Assembly (NCBI GenBank): GCA_902805755.1 | Contig: CADCUA010000488.1 | Span: forward strand, 1 to 6,470 | Length of the DNA stretch: 6,470 bases | Source: an uncultured Lysobacter sp. | GTDB lineage: Bacteria > Pseudomonadota > Gammaproteobacteria > Xanthomonadales > Xanthomonadaceae | Direction: 5' to 3' | Shown here: piece by piece, positions 1 through 6,458 of the stretch | Layout of the letters: every line of letters starts with the position of its first letter | Position numbering within the stretch: the stretch's first letter is position 1 | Translations under genes and position numbers: made by a program | Notes under the pieces: model-generated | What the model was told of the DNA's origin: nothing | Seen by the model: only the letters and a program-made list of their open reading frames with translations | Databases searched by the model: none

Positions 1-261
1 GTTGCCGACCCCGGCATCGCTGGTGACGGTAAACGAATTGCCGGTGCCGACGTCGAAGCTGCCCCACTCCGCATACGCGCGCGGCCCGGTCACATTGACC
101 GTCATGTTGGTGGCGTCGCCCGTTGGAGCAGTGACGTTCGTTGCGTCGACGAACCCGGAGGGAAGGCTCTGCGCCGAAACAATTGGCGCAGCCAGCGCCG
201 CCGCGATACCCAGCGAAAGCGCCCGAAGCTTGAGGTCGCGGGAAGAAGTCTTGTGATTCAT
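1..261 (-). CDS. TpsA two-partner secretion exoprotein, N-terminal part only (filamentous haemagglutinin type)
   Basis: This is the first 87 codons of a gene that runs off the left edge of the window. The start ATG is at 259-261, preceded at 7 bp by GAGGA. Residues 1 to about 30 look like an ordinary Sec signal peptide: a basic start with K4, R8, K11 and R13, a hydrophobic core LSLGIAAALAAPIV, and a likely cut after VSA. There is no long extended signal (ESPR) of the kind some TpsA and autotransporter proteins carry. From about residue 48 the sequence NMTVNVTGPRAYAEWGSFDV, followed by GTGNSFTV, fits the start of the TPS domain, in which a beta-helix strand is followed by an 'A-x-x-x-W-x-S-F-x-I/V-G' motif. 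In this family the TPS domain is recognised by the POTRA domains of the partner TpsB, and the protein is secreted or displayed as an adhesin, cytolysin or similar. The tpsB gene lies immediately upstream, which strongly supports the call. The effector function cannot be told because the rest is missing. Confidence 0.82.
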   Translation of the reverse strand, partial: MNHKTSSRDLKLRALSLGIAAALAAPIVSAQSLPSGFVDATNVTAPTGDATNMTVNVTGPRAYAEWGSFDVGTGNSFTVTSDAGVGN

Positions 262-268
262 GTGCGTG

Positions 269-273
269 TCCTC
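269..273 (-). promoter_or_regulatory. Shine-Dalgarno of tpsA, overlapping the tpsB stop codon
   Basis: Read on the minus strand, the junction is TGAGGACACGCACATG. The TGA is the tpsB stop (272-274), GAGGA is the ribosome binding site, and ATG starts tpsA after 7 bases. The overlap of stop and Shine-Dalgarno suggests that the two genes share one mRNA and that tpsA translation may be helped by ribosomes finishing tpsB. Confidence 0.75.
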
Positions 274-2020
274 AGCGGATCGAGAAAGCATGGGAGAACG
301 TCAGCAGCAGGCTGTTGCCGGGCTCGGGGGCGCCCGGGAACGGCGCGCTCTGCGGCGCCGCCCAGGTGAGGGTGAACTGGCTGGTGCGACCGCGCAGGCG
401 CATACCGAGGCCGGCCGACCACGGCTCGGCGTCGTAGCCGCCCCGGTCTTCGGCCCACAGGCGGGCGCCGTCGGCGAAGCCGAACAGGCCCAGCTGCGCG
501 ACGCCGTCAAGCGAGAACTCCACCCCCAGCTCGGCCTGCGCCGCGATCGCGCGGTCGCCGGAGGCGGAACCCGGATCGAAGCCGCGGCCGACGGTGTAGT
601 TGCCGAACTGGAATTCCTCGTACGCCGGCAGCGAATCGTCGGTCCACTGCGCGGAAGCATTGAGCATCACGTAGGGCGAGAACGTCGGGGTCGAGGCGAA
701 TCGCAGGTGCGCGCCAGCGTCGAAGCGGACGGAGGTGAAATCCATCTGCGCGTCGGTGCGCGAAAGCAGCGGGTCGCCGGTGCGGCTGGAGCCGAACGCC
801 TCCAGACCCTGGCGCAGCTCCGCACGTGCGTGCGTCGCCAGGTTGCGCGTCGCACCGTGACGCCAGCGGCCGGCCATTTCCAGCGACAGCACGCGCAGGC
901 TTTCCTCGAACAGCGGAATGTCCGGGCCGCCGAACGAGCCGAGGAAGCCCAGTGCATTGTCCTGCTCGATCGCTTCGAACCGCGCGGCCACATCGATCCC
1001 TGCATCGCGCGTCTTGACGATCGGCTGCCGCGCGCCGATGCGCACGACCAGCGATTCGCCGTCCAGCTCCAGCGCTTCCAGCGCGCCTTCGGGCTCGGTG
1101 CGGCCGTAGGCGACATCGCCGGTGACGACGAGGCCGGACGGACCGACGCGGAACTCCTCGACCAGCTGCGCGACCTGCTGCGCCTGGCTCGTGCTCGAGT
1201 ACAGCACCAGGCTCGTGCGGTCGCCGAAGCGCGTGAAGCCGTTCGCATCCAGGCGGGCCGACAGGCCGTTGCGGCCCAGCGCCTCGGACCCGAGGTTCTG
1301 TGCGCTCAGCGTCACGTCGAGCTTGCGACGCGGCGCGAACGTCGCGGTCGCCACCAGGCCGTCCGCACTGCCGTCGTCGGCGCGCCGCATCGAGAAGCCG
1401 ACTTCCGCACCCGGCAGTTCGCGGATCAGCAGGAACGCGCGTTCAACGTCCGCCCAGCGCGTCGCGCCCTGCGTCTTGAGCGTATCGAGGTAAGACTGCG
1501 CGAGCGCGGCCGACGGGCCCATCGCCTCGGCGTTCTCGATGCGAGTGTCGACAATGCGGCCTTCGGTCACGCGCAGCGTAAGCAGGCCGTCCGTGATGCG
1601 CTGTTCGGGCAGATCGACGCGCGCCAGCGCTTCGCCGTGCGACGCGTAGACGCCCGCCACGCGGTCGCGCGCGGTGCACAGAAGTGCGGCATCGCCCGAC
1701 TGGCCCACGAGGTCGGAGACCACGGCGTCGATCTCGGCCTGCGGCACGAGCGTCGCGCCGGTGACTTCGATGCGCGACAGCGTGACTGCACCCTGGCCGG
1801 CGAACGGACATGCACCCGGTGCAGCAAGCGCGGCGGGTTCCACCAGACGGGGCTGGACCGCCGGCACCAGCGCCGCGGGATCGACGCGCTGCTGCGCCTG
1901 CCCGGTCGACTGCGCCGCCTCGACCTGCGCAAGCGCCGGCATCGACGCGATCAGGCAACCCATGGCTACGGCGGACACACGTGCCAGCGACCGGACGGTC
2001 GCTTTCGGCTTCAACTTCAT
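272..2020 (-). CDS. TpsB outer-membrane transporter, ShlB/FhaC/HecB family (two-partner secretion)
   Basis: This 582-residue protein is the outer-membrane pore that exports the TpsA partner encoded next to it. Its length is typical for the family (about 550-600). Residues 1-31 form a signal peptide with a basic start, a hydrophobic core and a cut site after PALA. Residues 32 to about 70 are a Q/A/P-rich stretch in the place where FhaC-type proteins have the plug helix and linker. POTRA 1 spans about 72-155 (CPFAG, then VTLSRIEVTG, ending LRVTEGRI). C71 and C115 sit where many TpsB proteins have a conserved cysteine pair. POTRA 2 spans about 156-229. The 16-strand barrel fills the rest, beginning near RRKLDVTLSAQNLGSEALGR. 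The loop-6 motif of the Omp85/TpsB superfamily, normally VRGF/Y, is present as GRGF at residues 478-481 (bases 578-589), followed by DPGSASGD. The C-terminal strand LLTFSHAFSIR fits a beta signal, though it ends in Arg rather than an aromatic residue. The ATG at 2018-2020 is chosen because it gives a complete signal peptide and has AGGGGG 6 bases upstream. Confidence 0.93.
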   Translation of the reverse strand: MKLKPKATVRSLARVSAVAMGCLIASMPALAQVEAAQSTGQAQQRVDPAALVPAVQPRLVEPAALAAPGACPFAGQGAVTLSRIEVTGATLVPQAEIDAVVSDLVGQSGDAALLCTARDRVAGVYASHGEALARVDLPEQRITDGLLTLRVTEGRIVDTRIENAEAMGPSAALAQSYLDTLKTQGATRWADVERAFLLIRELPGAEVGFSMRRADDGSADGLVATATFAPRRKLDVTLSAQNLGSEALGRNGLSARLDANGFTRFGDRTSLVLYSSTSQAQQVAQLVEEFRVGPSGLVVTGDVAYGRTEPEGALEALELDGESLVVRIGARQPIVKTRDAGIDVAARFEAIEQDNALGFLGSFGGPDIPLFEESLRVLSLEMAGRWRHGATRNLATHARAELRQGLEAFGSSRTGDPLLSRTDAQMDFTSVRFDAGAHLRFASTPTFSPYVMLNASAQWTDDSLPAYEEFQFGNYTVGRGFDPGSASGDRAIAAQAELGVEFSLDGVAQLGLFGFADGARLWAEDRGGYDAEPWSAGLGMRLRGRTSQFTLTWAAPQSAPFPGAPEPGNSLLLTFSHAFSIR

Positions 2021-2026
2021 CTACAG

Positions 2027-2032
2027 CCCCCT
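2027..2032 (-). promoter_or_regulatory. Shine-Dalgarno of tpsB
   Basis: The minus strand reads AGGGGG, then CTGTAG, then ATG. The purine run is 6 bases before the start, which supports 2020 as the translation start of tpsB. Confidence 0.6.
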
Positions 2033-2037
2033 GTTTG

Positions 2038-2069
2038 GACTATCGGTTTCACGGTTGAAACGAATAGTC
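2038..2069. promoter_or_regulatory. 32-bp interrupted palindrome upstream of tpsB, candidate operator or leader hairpin
   Basis: On the plus strand the left arm is GACTATCGGTTTCA, the centre is CGGT, and the right arm is TGAAACGAATAGTC. Twelve of the 14 arm positions pair. The two mismatches are adjacent, and split each arm into two perfect 6-base blocks (GACTAT/ATAGTC and GTTTCA/TGAAAC). It is notably AT-richer than its surroundings and lies 18 to 49 bases before the tpsB start codon. The two-block symmetry fits a site for a dimeric regulator. The same sequence in RNA would form a stem-loop next to the ribosome binding site. Which of these applies, and which regulator would bind, cannot be told from the sequence. 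Confidence 0.5.
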
Positions 2070-2119
2070 GAGCCGGGACCGGACGCCCGGGACGCGAGCG
2101 ATTGATGCAATGCACGGCT

Positions 2120-2129
2120 GTTCAACCGG
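2120..2129 (-). repeat. CCGGTTGAAC element, copy upstream of tpsB
   Basis: This 10-base sequence (minus strand) is repeated exactly at 3707-3716. Its near edge is 100 bases upstream of the tpsB start codon base. Its core CGGTTGAA also occurs on the opposite strand at 2053-2060, inside the palindrome. TTGAAC could be a -35-like hexamer, but no good -10 follows at 16-18 bases. Confidence 0.35.
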
Positions 2130-2303
2130 CCTGAGCGTCCAGCCGTGACAAACCTGCGCCCGGAGTCTGCGCGCGGACGGCGCGATGGCGACCGGCCGCT
2201 GCAGGCGGCGCGGTGAGATACAACCCGAGCTTCAGCGTTAGGGCGCTTCCTGCAGATCGCGTAATGCCCGCAATTCGGTGAGCCGGTTCGCGGGAGCACC
2301 CTC

Positions 2304-2331
2304 GCGGGCACGCCACGCACCGGATGCCCGC
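2304..2331. repeat. 7-bp-stem hairpin downstream of the cyclase gene, possible weak terminator
   Basis: GCGGGCA and TGCCCGC form a perfect 7-bp inverted repeat with a 14-base loop, just over 100 bases beyond the cyclase stop. There is no T-run after it in the minus-strand direction, so it is not a standard intrinsic terminator. In transcription order it is followed by a second imperfect GC stem at about 2289-2306. It may slow or protect the 3' end of the cyclase mRNA, or it may be chance in GC-rich DNA. Confidence 0.25.
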
Positions 2332-2437
2332 CGTTCCGCGGCACGGCACCTGTGGTCGATCCTGTCCACGTTGTCGCGTTCGCAGCGACGGGAGGCGCTG
2401 AATTGCACGACACGACGACCGATCGGGCCGCGCGGGA

Positions 2438-3607
2438 TCAGCGCTCGCTGTCGGAGATCGACGCGAGCGCTTCCGACACCAGCGTCGCTGACGGGTCGAT
2501 GCGCACCGCGTTGCGGCCTGCGCGCTTGGCGGCATACATCGCCTGGTCGGCACGCGCGACGGTATCGAGCACGTTCTCGCCCGGGCGGTAGCGCGCGAGG
2601 CCGGCGGAGAAGCGCAGTGGCCCGGTCGCCGCGTCGACGGTCGCGGCCTGCTGCTGCAGCCGCTCCACGACCCGCCGTGCATCGCCGGGCTCCACGCCGT
2701 GCAGCAGCAGCAGGAACTCCTCGCCGCCCCAGCGTCCGAGCTGGTCGCTGCCGCGTAGCAGCCCGCTGGCTTCGCGGGCGAACGCACGCAGCAGTTCGTC
2801 GCCCTGTGCGTGGCCCAGCCGGTCGTTGACCTGCTTGAAATCATCCAGGTCGATGACCGCCACGCAGAAACCCGCTCCGCCATCGCGCATGTCCGCCTGT
2901 GCCTGCGCGAGCCGCTCCATCATCGAGCGCCGGTTCGGCAGGCCCGTAAGTTCGTCGCAGGTAGCCAGTCGCTGTACCTCCGCGAGCGCCTGCGCGAGCG
3001 CGCGCTTCTGCCGGTGCAGTGTGCTGCGCAGGACGGAAAGACGCGCCGCGATAAATGAAAGCGCCGGCAGCAGCACCAGCACCATCAGGAAGTTGCCGCG
3101 GTCGATCGGCAGCGACTCGAACTGGGGCCACTGTCGCTGCACCATCCCGGCCTCGCGTGCAGCGACGGTGAGCGCCAGCGTCAGCACCGCGAACGCGGTG
3201 AGCGCGAGGATGCGGCGCCAGTGCAGCGAGAACGCGCCGAACGCGAAGATCAGCAGCAGCGGAAACAATGCCACGGTGCGCATCGGTCCGCAGATGAGGT
3301 AACCCCAGTCCACGGCAATGACGCCGGTGGCGATCTGCCATTGCGTCAGCGCGGGATCGGCGAGGCGCTCGCTCCACCCACTGCGCAGGGCGAAGTAGGC
3401 GGCTAGGTGCGACACGGCAACGAAGACCGACCACGCGGCGAGGTCGGACGCGTGCATCCATCCGTCCGCAATGCCGCTGTACATCAGCAGGCCGGCACCG
3501 ATATAGACCACGCTGCCCACCAGCCATTGCAGCAGCCGGATCCGCCGGCGCAGGTCGGTACTGACCAGTACGTCCATCAGCCGCTGCAGTGGGCGCGTGC
3601 TGGCCAT
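2438..3607 (-). CDS. Membrane-bound diguanylate cyclase (six-helix sensor region plus GGDEF domain)
   Basis: The 389-residue protein should make cyclic di-GMP from two GTP at the inner membrane. Six hydrophobic segments lie at about 26-43, 57-74, 90-107, 111-127, 132-150 and 173-189. I do not recognise them as a named sensor domain. A probable signalling helix (about 190-214) leads into the GGDEF domain, which opens with DELTGLPNRR (218-227). Key residues are present: D253 in VIDLDDFK for metal, N261 and D270 for GTP binding, and GGEEF at 294-298 (bases 2714-2728). The inhibitory site RxxD is intact as RGSD at 285-288, exactly five residues before GGEEF, so product inhibition is expected. There is no EAL domain. 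The frame stays open upstream to an ATG at 3871, but that start would overlap the uvrA2 gene and add 88 residues of R/P/A-rich sequence. The ATG at 3605-3607, just before a normal membrane-protein N-terminus, is preferred although its ribosome site is weak (AAAGCAGAT). M11 is an alternative start. Confidence 0.9.
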   Translation of the reverse strand: MASTRPLQRLMDVLVSTDLRRRIRLLQWLVGSVVYIGAGLLMYSGIADGWMHASDLAAWSVFVAVSHLAAYFALRSGWSERLADPALTQWQIATGVIAVDWGYLICGPMRTVALFPLLLIFAFGAFSLHWRRILALTAFAVLTLALTVAAREAGMVQRQWPQFESLPIDRGNFLMVLVLLPALSFIAARLSVLRSTLHRQKRALAQALAEVQRLATCDELTGLPNRRSMMERLAQAQADMRDGGAGFCVAVIDLDDFKQVNDRLGHAQGDELLRAFAREASGLLRGSDQLGRWGGEEFLLLLHGVEPGDARRVVERLQQQAATVDAATGPLRFSAGLARYRPGENVLDTVARADQAMYAAKRAGRNAVRIDPSATLVSEALASISDSER

Positions 3608-3615
3608 ATCTGCTT

Positions 3616-3672
3616 TCACGGCCGGCCGCGCTGGTGTATCCGTCCGACCGCCTGGTGCTGCTGCGCGCGCAT
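3616..3672 (-). other. Possible 18-codon leader ORF before the cyclase gene
   Basis: A short frame begins at ATG 3670-3672 behind GGGGAACC and encodes MRAQQHQAVGRIHQRGRP. It ends with TGA at 3616-3618, eight bases before the cyclase ATG. It could act as a leader peptide coupling translation to the weak cyclase start. A frame this short is common by chance, and nothing in the peptide suggests a known attenuator. Confidence 0.15.
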
Positions 3673-3706
3673 GGTTCCCCGGTCCGTCACGGCGTGGCGG
3701 GTAGAT

Positions 3707-3716
3707 GTTCAACCGG
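3707..3716 (-). repeat. CCGGTTGAAC element, copy upstream of the cyclase gene
   Basis: This is an exact copy of the 10-base element at 2120-2129 in the same orientation. Its near edge is 100 bases upstream of the cyclase start codon base, the same spacing as at tpsB. Bases on either side are not alike, so it is not a longer duplication. Confidence 0.35.
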
Positions 3717-3800
3717 GGTATCGGCGGCCCGGCGTGCAACTTGAGCCGCGCCGGCCCCGCCGTTACGCACGTCGCAGATGAGCTTCGGCGCACTCCACGA

Positions 3801-3814
3801 TTGTCCCGCGACAA
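3801..3814. repeat. Small hairpin just after the uvrA2 stop
   Basis: TTGTC and GACAA form a perfect 5-bp stem around a 4-base loop (CCGC on the plus strand), beginning 2 bases beyond the uvrA2 stop codon. No T-run follows, so it is at best a weak 3'-end structure. I see no strong terminator between uvrA2 and the cyclase gene, and read-through is possible. Confidence 0.25.
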
Positions 3815-3815
3815 C

Positions 3816-6458
3816 TCAGCCCAGCGCGCGCCGCAGGTAAGGCGCGGTGCGGCTGGATGCTGACTGCCCAACGACCGCCGGCGCTCCTTCGGCGACGATG
3901 CGCCCGCCGTCCTCGCCCGCCCCGGGCCCCACGTCGATCACCCAGTCGGCCTGCGCCACCACGCGCATTTCGTGTTCGATCACCACAACGGTATTACCCG
4001 CATCGACCAGCCCCTGCAGCTGCACCATCAGCCGGTCGACGTCGGCCGCGTGCAGGCCGGTGGTCGGCTCGTCGAGCACGTAGAGGTTGCGGCCGCGCTG
4101 GTTGCGCTGCAGCTCGGTCGCGAGCTTGATGCGCTGCGCTTCGCCGCCCGAGAGTTCGGTGGCGGGCTGGCCAAGGCGCAGGTAACCCAGGCCGATCTCG
4201 CGCAGCAGCTCTAGCGGTCGCGACACAGCGGGCTCGCCCGCGAAGAACGCGCACGCGTCCTCCACCGTCATGCCGAGCACGTCGGCGATGCTCCTGCCGT
4301 GCCAATGCACCTGCAGCGTCGCCTCGTTGTAGCGCGCGCCGTGGCAGGCCGGGCATGGTGCATAGACGCTGGGCATGAACAGCAGCTCGACACTGACGAA
4401 GCCCTCGCCCTCGCAGGTCTCGCAACGGCCCTTCGCGACGTTGAACGAGAAGCGGCCAGCATCGAAGCGTCGACGGCGTGCCTCCGGCGTGGCGGCGAAC
4501 AGCTTGCGCACGTGATCGAACAGGCCGGTGTAGGTAGCCAGGTTCGACCGCGGCGTCCGCCCGATCGGTTTCTGGTCGACTTCGACCAGTCGCCGGATCG
4601 CGTCGACATCGCCGCCCAGGTGGCCACGCGTGCGGACGATGACGGTTGGCCCGTCCACGGTCTCGACGTTCTCGTCTTCCGGCTCGTGGCCCAGGTGCAG
4701 TGCGACCAGTTCAACCAGGGCCTGCGCGATGAGGCTGGACTTTCCCGAGCCGGAGACCCCGGTGATCGCGGTGAACACGCCCAGCGGAACGCGCGCATGC
4801 ACGCCGTGCAGATTGTTGCGATGGATGCCCTGCAGTTCGAGCCAGCCCGAGGCCGCGCGCGGGGTGCGTGGTGTCGGGGGCGCATCGTTGAACAGGTACT
4901 CGGCCGTCCTCGACGTCGCAACCTCACGCAGCCCGTCCGGCGGTCCGCTGTACAGCACTTCGCCCCCGCGCTCGCCCGCGCCGGGGCCGACATCGACCAG
5001 CCAGTCCGCGCGGCGCATCAGCTCGAGGTCGTGCTCGACGACGAACAGCGAATTGCCGGCCTGCTTGAGCTGTTCCAGCGCGTTGAACAATGCCTCGCTG
5101 TCGGCCGGGTGCAGGCCCGCCGACGGCTCGTCCAGCACGTAGACCACGCCGAACAGGTTGGAGCGGATCTGCGTCGCAAGCCGCAGGCGCTGCAACTCGC
5201 CCGGCGACAGCGTCGGCGTGGCGCGATCCATGGACAGGTACCCCAGGCCCAGGCCCTGCAGCGTGCCGATGCGCGCAATGAGGTCGGACGCGATGCGTTG
5301 CGCCGCAAGGCGTTTTTCCTCGGACAGATCCGGTGTGCGTCGCACGTCCGGCGCCGCCGCATGCGTGGCCTGTCCGGCCGATGCGCGGCGCGCACGGTCC
5401 TTGCGCGTCGCGTTGCGATCGACGCTGCCGGCCGCTGCACCCTCGTCGGCGAAGCGGCCCTGCGCGATCGGCGCAAGCAGTTCGACGACACGATCGAACG
5501 GCATGCGCGACAGCGTGCCGATGTCGACGCCCGCAAACGTGACCGCGAGTGCCTCGCGCTTGAGCCGCTTGCCATCGCACTGCGGGCAGGTGCTGCCAAG
5601 CATGTAGCGCGACACGCGTTTTTTCATCAATGCGCTTTGCGTGCTCGCGAACGTGTGCAGCACGTAGCGGCGCGCGCCCATATAGGTGCCCATGTAACTG
5701 GGCTCGGCCCGGCGCTTGAGTGCCGCGCGCGTTTCGGCCGGGCTGAAACCCGCGTAGACCGGCGCCGTTGGCGTTTCCTCGGTGAACAGGATCCAGTCGC
5801 GGTCCTTCTGCGGCAGGTCTTTCCACGGCCGGTCGACGTCGTAGCCCAGCGTCACCAGGATGTCGCGCAGGTTCTGTCCATGCCAGGCCGGCGGCCAAGC
5901 GGCGATCGCCTTCTCGCGGATCGTGAGCGTGGGGTCCGGCACCATCGTCGCTTCGGTGACTTCGTACACATGGCCCAGTCCATGGCAATGCGGGCACGCG
6001 CCCTGCGGCGTGTTCGGCGAGAAGTCCTCCGCGTACAGCATCGGCTGCTTCGCCGGGTAACGGCCGGCGCGCGAATACATCATGCGCACCAGGCTCGACA
6101 GCGTGGTCACGCTGCCGACGGTGGAACGCACGCTTGCCGTGCCGCGTTGCTGCTGCAGCGCGACCGCCGGTGGCAGGCCCTCGATGGAATCGACATCGGG
6201 TACGCCGACCTGGTCGATCAGGCGACGTGCGTAGGGAGCGACCGACTCGAGATAACGGCGCTGCGCTTCGGCATACAGGGTGCCGAATGCGAGCGAGGAC
6301 TTGCCCGAGCCCGACACACCCGAGAACACGACCAGCGCATCGCGCGGGATGTCGACGTCGACGTTCTTGAGGTTGTGCTCGCGTGCGCCGCGCGTGCGGA
6401 CGAACGCATCGTGCGCGCGGGTGGCTGTCAGGTCGGTGCGTTTGCGGTTTCGCGCCAT
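3816..6458 (-). CDS. uvrA2: UvrA-family ABC ATPase lacking the UvrB-binding domain (UvrA2 / class III UvrA)
   Basis: This 880-residue cytoplasmic protein has the tandem ATPase layout of UvrA, the damage-recognition subunit of nucleotide excision repair. Module 1 has Walker [10 protein letters not shown] (47-55), signature LSPGE (417-421), Walker B VYVLDEPS (439-446) and switch His in VEHD (474-477). Module 2 has Walker [10 protein letters not shown] (567-575), signature LSGGE (769-773), Walker B LYVLDEPT (792-799) and IEHE (827-830). The C-terminal zinc module is complete (C679, C682, C702, C705). A CPQC pair sits at 291-294. Between the YSRAG segment (128-132) and [10 protein letters not shown] (153-162) only about 20 residues remain. 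UvrA1 has over 100 there, including the UvrB-binding domain and the first CxxC of zinc site 1, so only C155/C158 remain. Relatives of this kind include Deinococcus UvrA2 and Streptomyces DrrC, linked to tolerance of DNA-binding drugs. Residues of about 335-380 form a charged A/R-rich linker. The start at 6458 gives the conserved N-terminus, but only 12 bases upstream are visible, without a clear ribosome site. Confidence 0.9.
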   Translation of the reverse strand: MARNRKRTDLTATRAHDAFVRTRGAREHNLKNVDVDIPRDALVVFSGVSGSGKSSLAFGTLYAEAQRRYLESVAPYARRLIDQVGVPDVDSIEGLPPAVALQQQRGTASVRSTVGSVTTLSSLVRMMYSRAGRYPAKQPMLYAEDFSPNTPQGACPHCHGLGHVYEVTEATMVPDPTLTIREKAIAAWPPAWHGQNLRDILVTLGYDVDRPWKDLPQKDRDWILFTEETPTAPVYAGFSPAETRAALKRRAEPSYMGTYMGARRYVLHTFASTQSALMKKRVSRYMLGSTCPQCDGKRLKREALAVTFAGVDIGTLSRMPFDRVVELLAPIAQGRFADEGAAAGSVDRNATRKDRARRASAGQATHAAAPDVRRTPDLSEEKRLAAQRIASDLIARIGTLQGLGLGYLSMDRATPTLSPGELQRLRLATQIRSNLFGVVYVLDEPSAGLHPADSEALFNALEQLKQAGNSLFVVEHDLELMRRADWLVDVGPGAGERGGEVLYSGPPDGLREVATSRTAEYLFNDAPPTPRTPRAASGWLELQGIHRNNLHGVHARVPLGVFTAITGVSGSGKSSLIAQALVELVALHLGHEPEDENVETVDGPTVIVRTRGHLGGDVDAIRRLVEVDQKPIGRTPRSNLATYTGLFDHVRKLFAATPEARRRRFDAGRFSFNVAKGRCETCEGEGFVSVELLFMPSVYAPCPACHGARYNEATLQVHWHGRSIADVLGMTVEDACAFFAGEPAVSRPLELLREIGLGYLRLGQPATELSGGEAQRIKLATELQRNQRGRNLYVLDEPTTGLHAADVDRLMVQLQGLVDAGNTVVVIEHEMRVVAQADWVIDVGPGAGEDGGRIVAEGAPAVVGQSASSRTAPYLRRALG

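Larger units (their letters stand above)
2021..2437. other. Intergenic region between the cyclase gene and tpsB
   Basis: I see no credible gene here. The open frames that cross it are rich in R, A, P and S, have no family resemblance, and are extensions of shadow frames. The promoter of the tpsB-tpsA operon is most likely in this stretch. It contains an interrupted palindrome at 2038-2069, the CCGGTTGAAC element at 2120-2129 and a 7-bp-stem hairpin at 2304-2331. A weaker 5-bp-stem hairpin (GCCGC/GCGGC) lies at 2195-2209. I could not pick out a convincing sigma-70 pair of -35 and -10 boxes. Confidence 0.6.

Noticed and set aside
1955..1966. Possible lipobox (AMGC) in the TpsB signal peptide
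   Set aside because: The -3 residue is Ala and the -2 residue Met, not the usual Leu and Ala/Ser. The hydrophobic core continues past the Cys to a standard cut site PALA, as expected for an outer-membrane barrel protein.
260..2134. A 624-codon open frame on the plus strand opposite tpsB
   Set aside because: It is the antisense shadow of tpsB, kept open by high GC at third positions. The translation is R/A/Q/G-rich, has no signal peptide, domain or family motif, and there is no good ribosome site.
2122..2883. A 253-codon minus-strand frame overlapping the cyclase gene and the gap after it
   Set aside because: It is out of frame with the GGDEF gene, whose motifs are unmistakable. Its translation is R/S/A-rich without recognisable features.
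3407..3781. A 124-codon plus-strand frame between the cyclase and uvrA2
   Set aside because: Half of it is the antisense of the cyclase N-terminus and the rest crosses the gap. It shows no domain, no ribosome site and no membrane or signal sequence.
3608..3871. An 88-residue N-terminal extension of the cyclase, starting inside uvrA2
   Set aside because: The extra residues look like translated non-coding DNA (many P, R, G), would overlap the end of uvrA2, and would put an unusual soluble tail before the first membrane helix. The start at 3607 is simpler.
3816..6458. Reading the uvrA gene as a decayed copy because of the missing domain and the odd LSPGE motif
   Set aside because: The frame is uninterrupted over 880 codons, both Walker A and B motifs and the C-terminal zinc site are perfect, and absence of the UvrB-binding domain is a known feature of the UvrA2 class.
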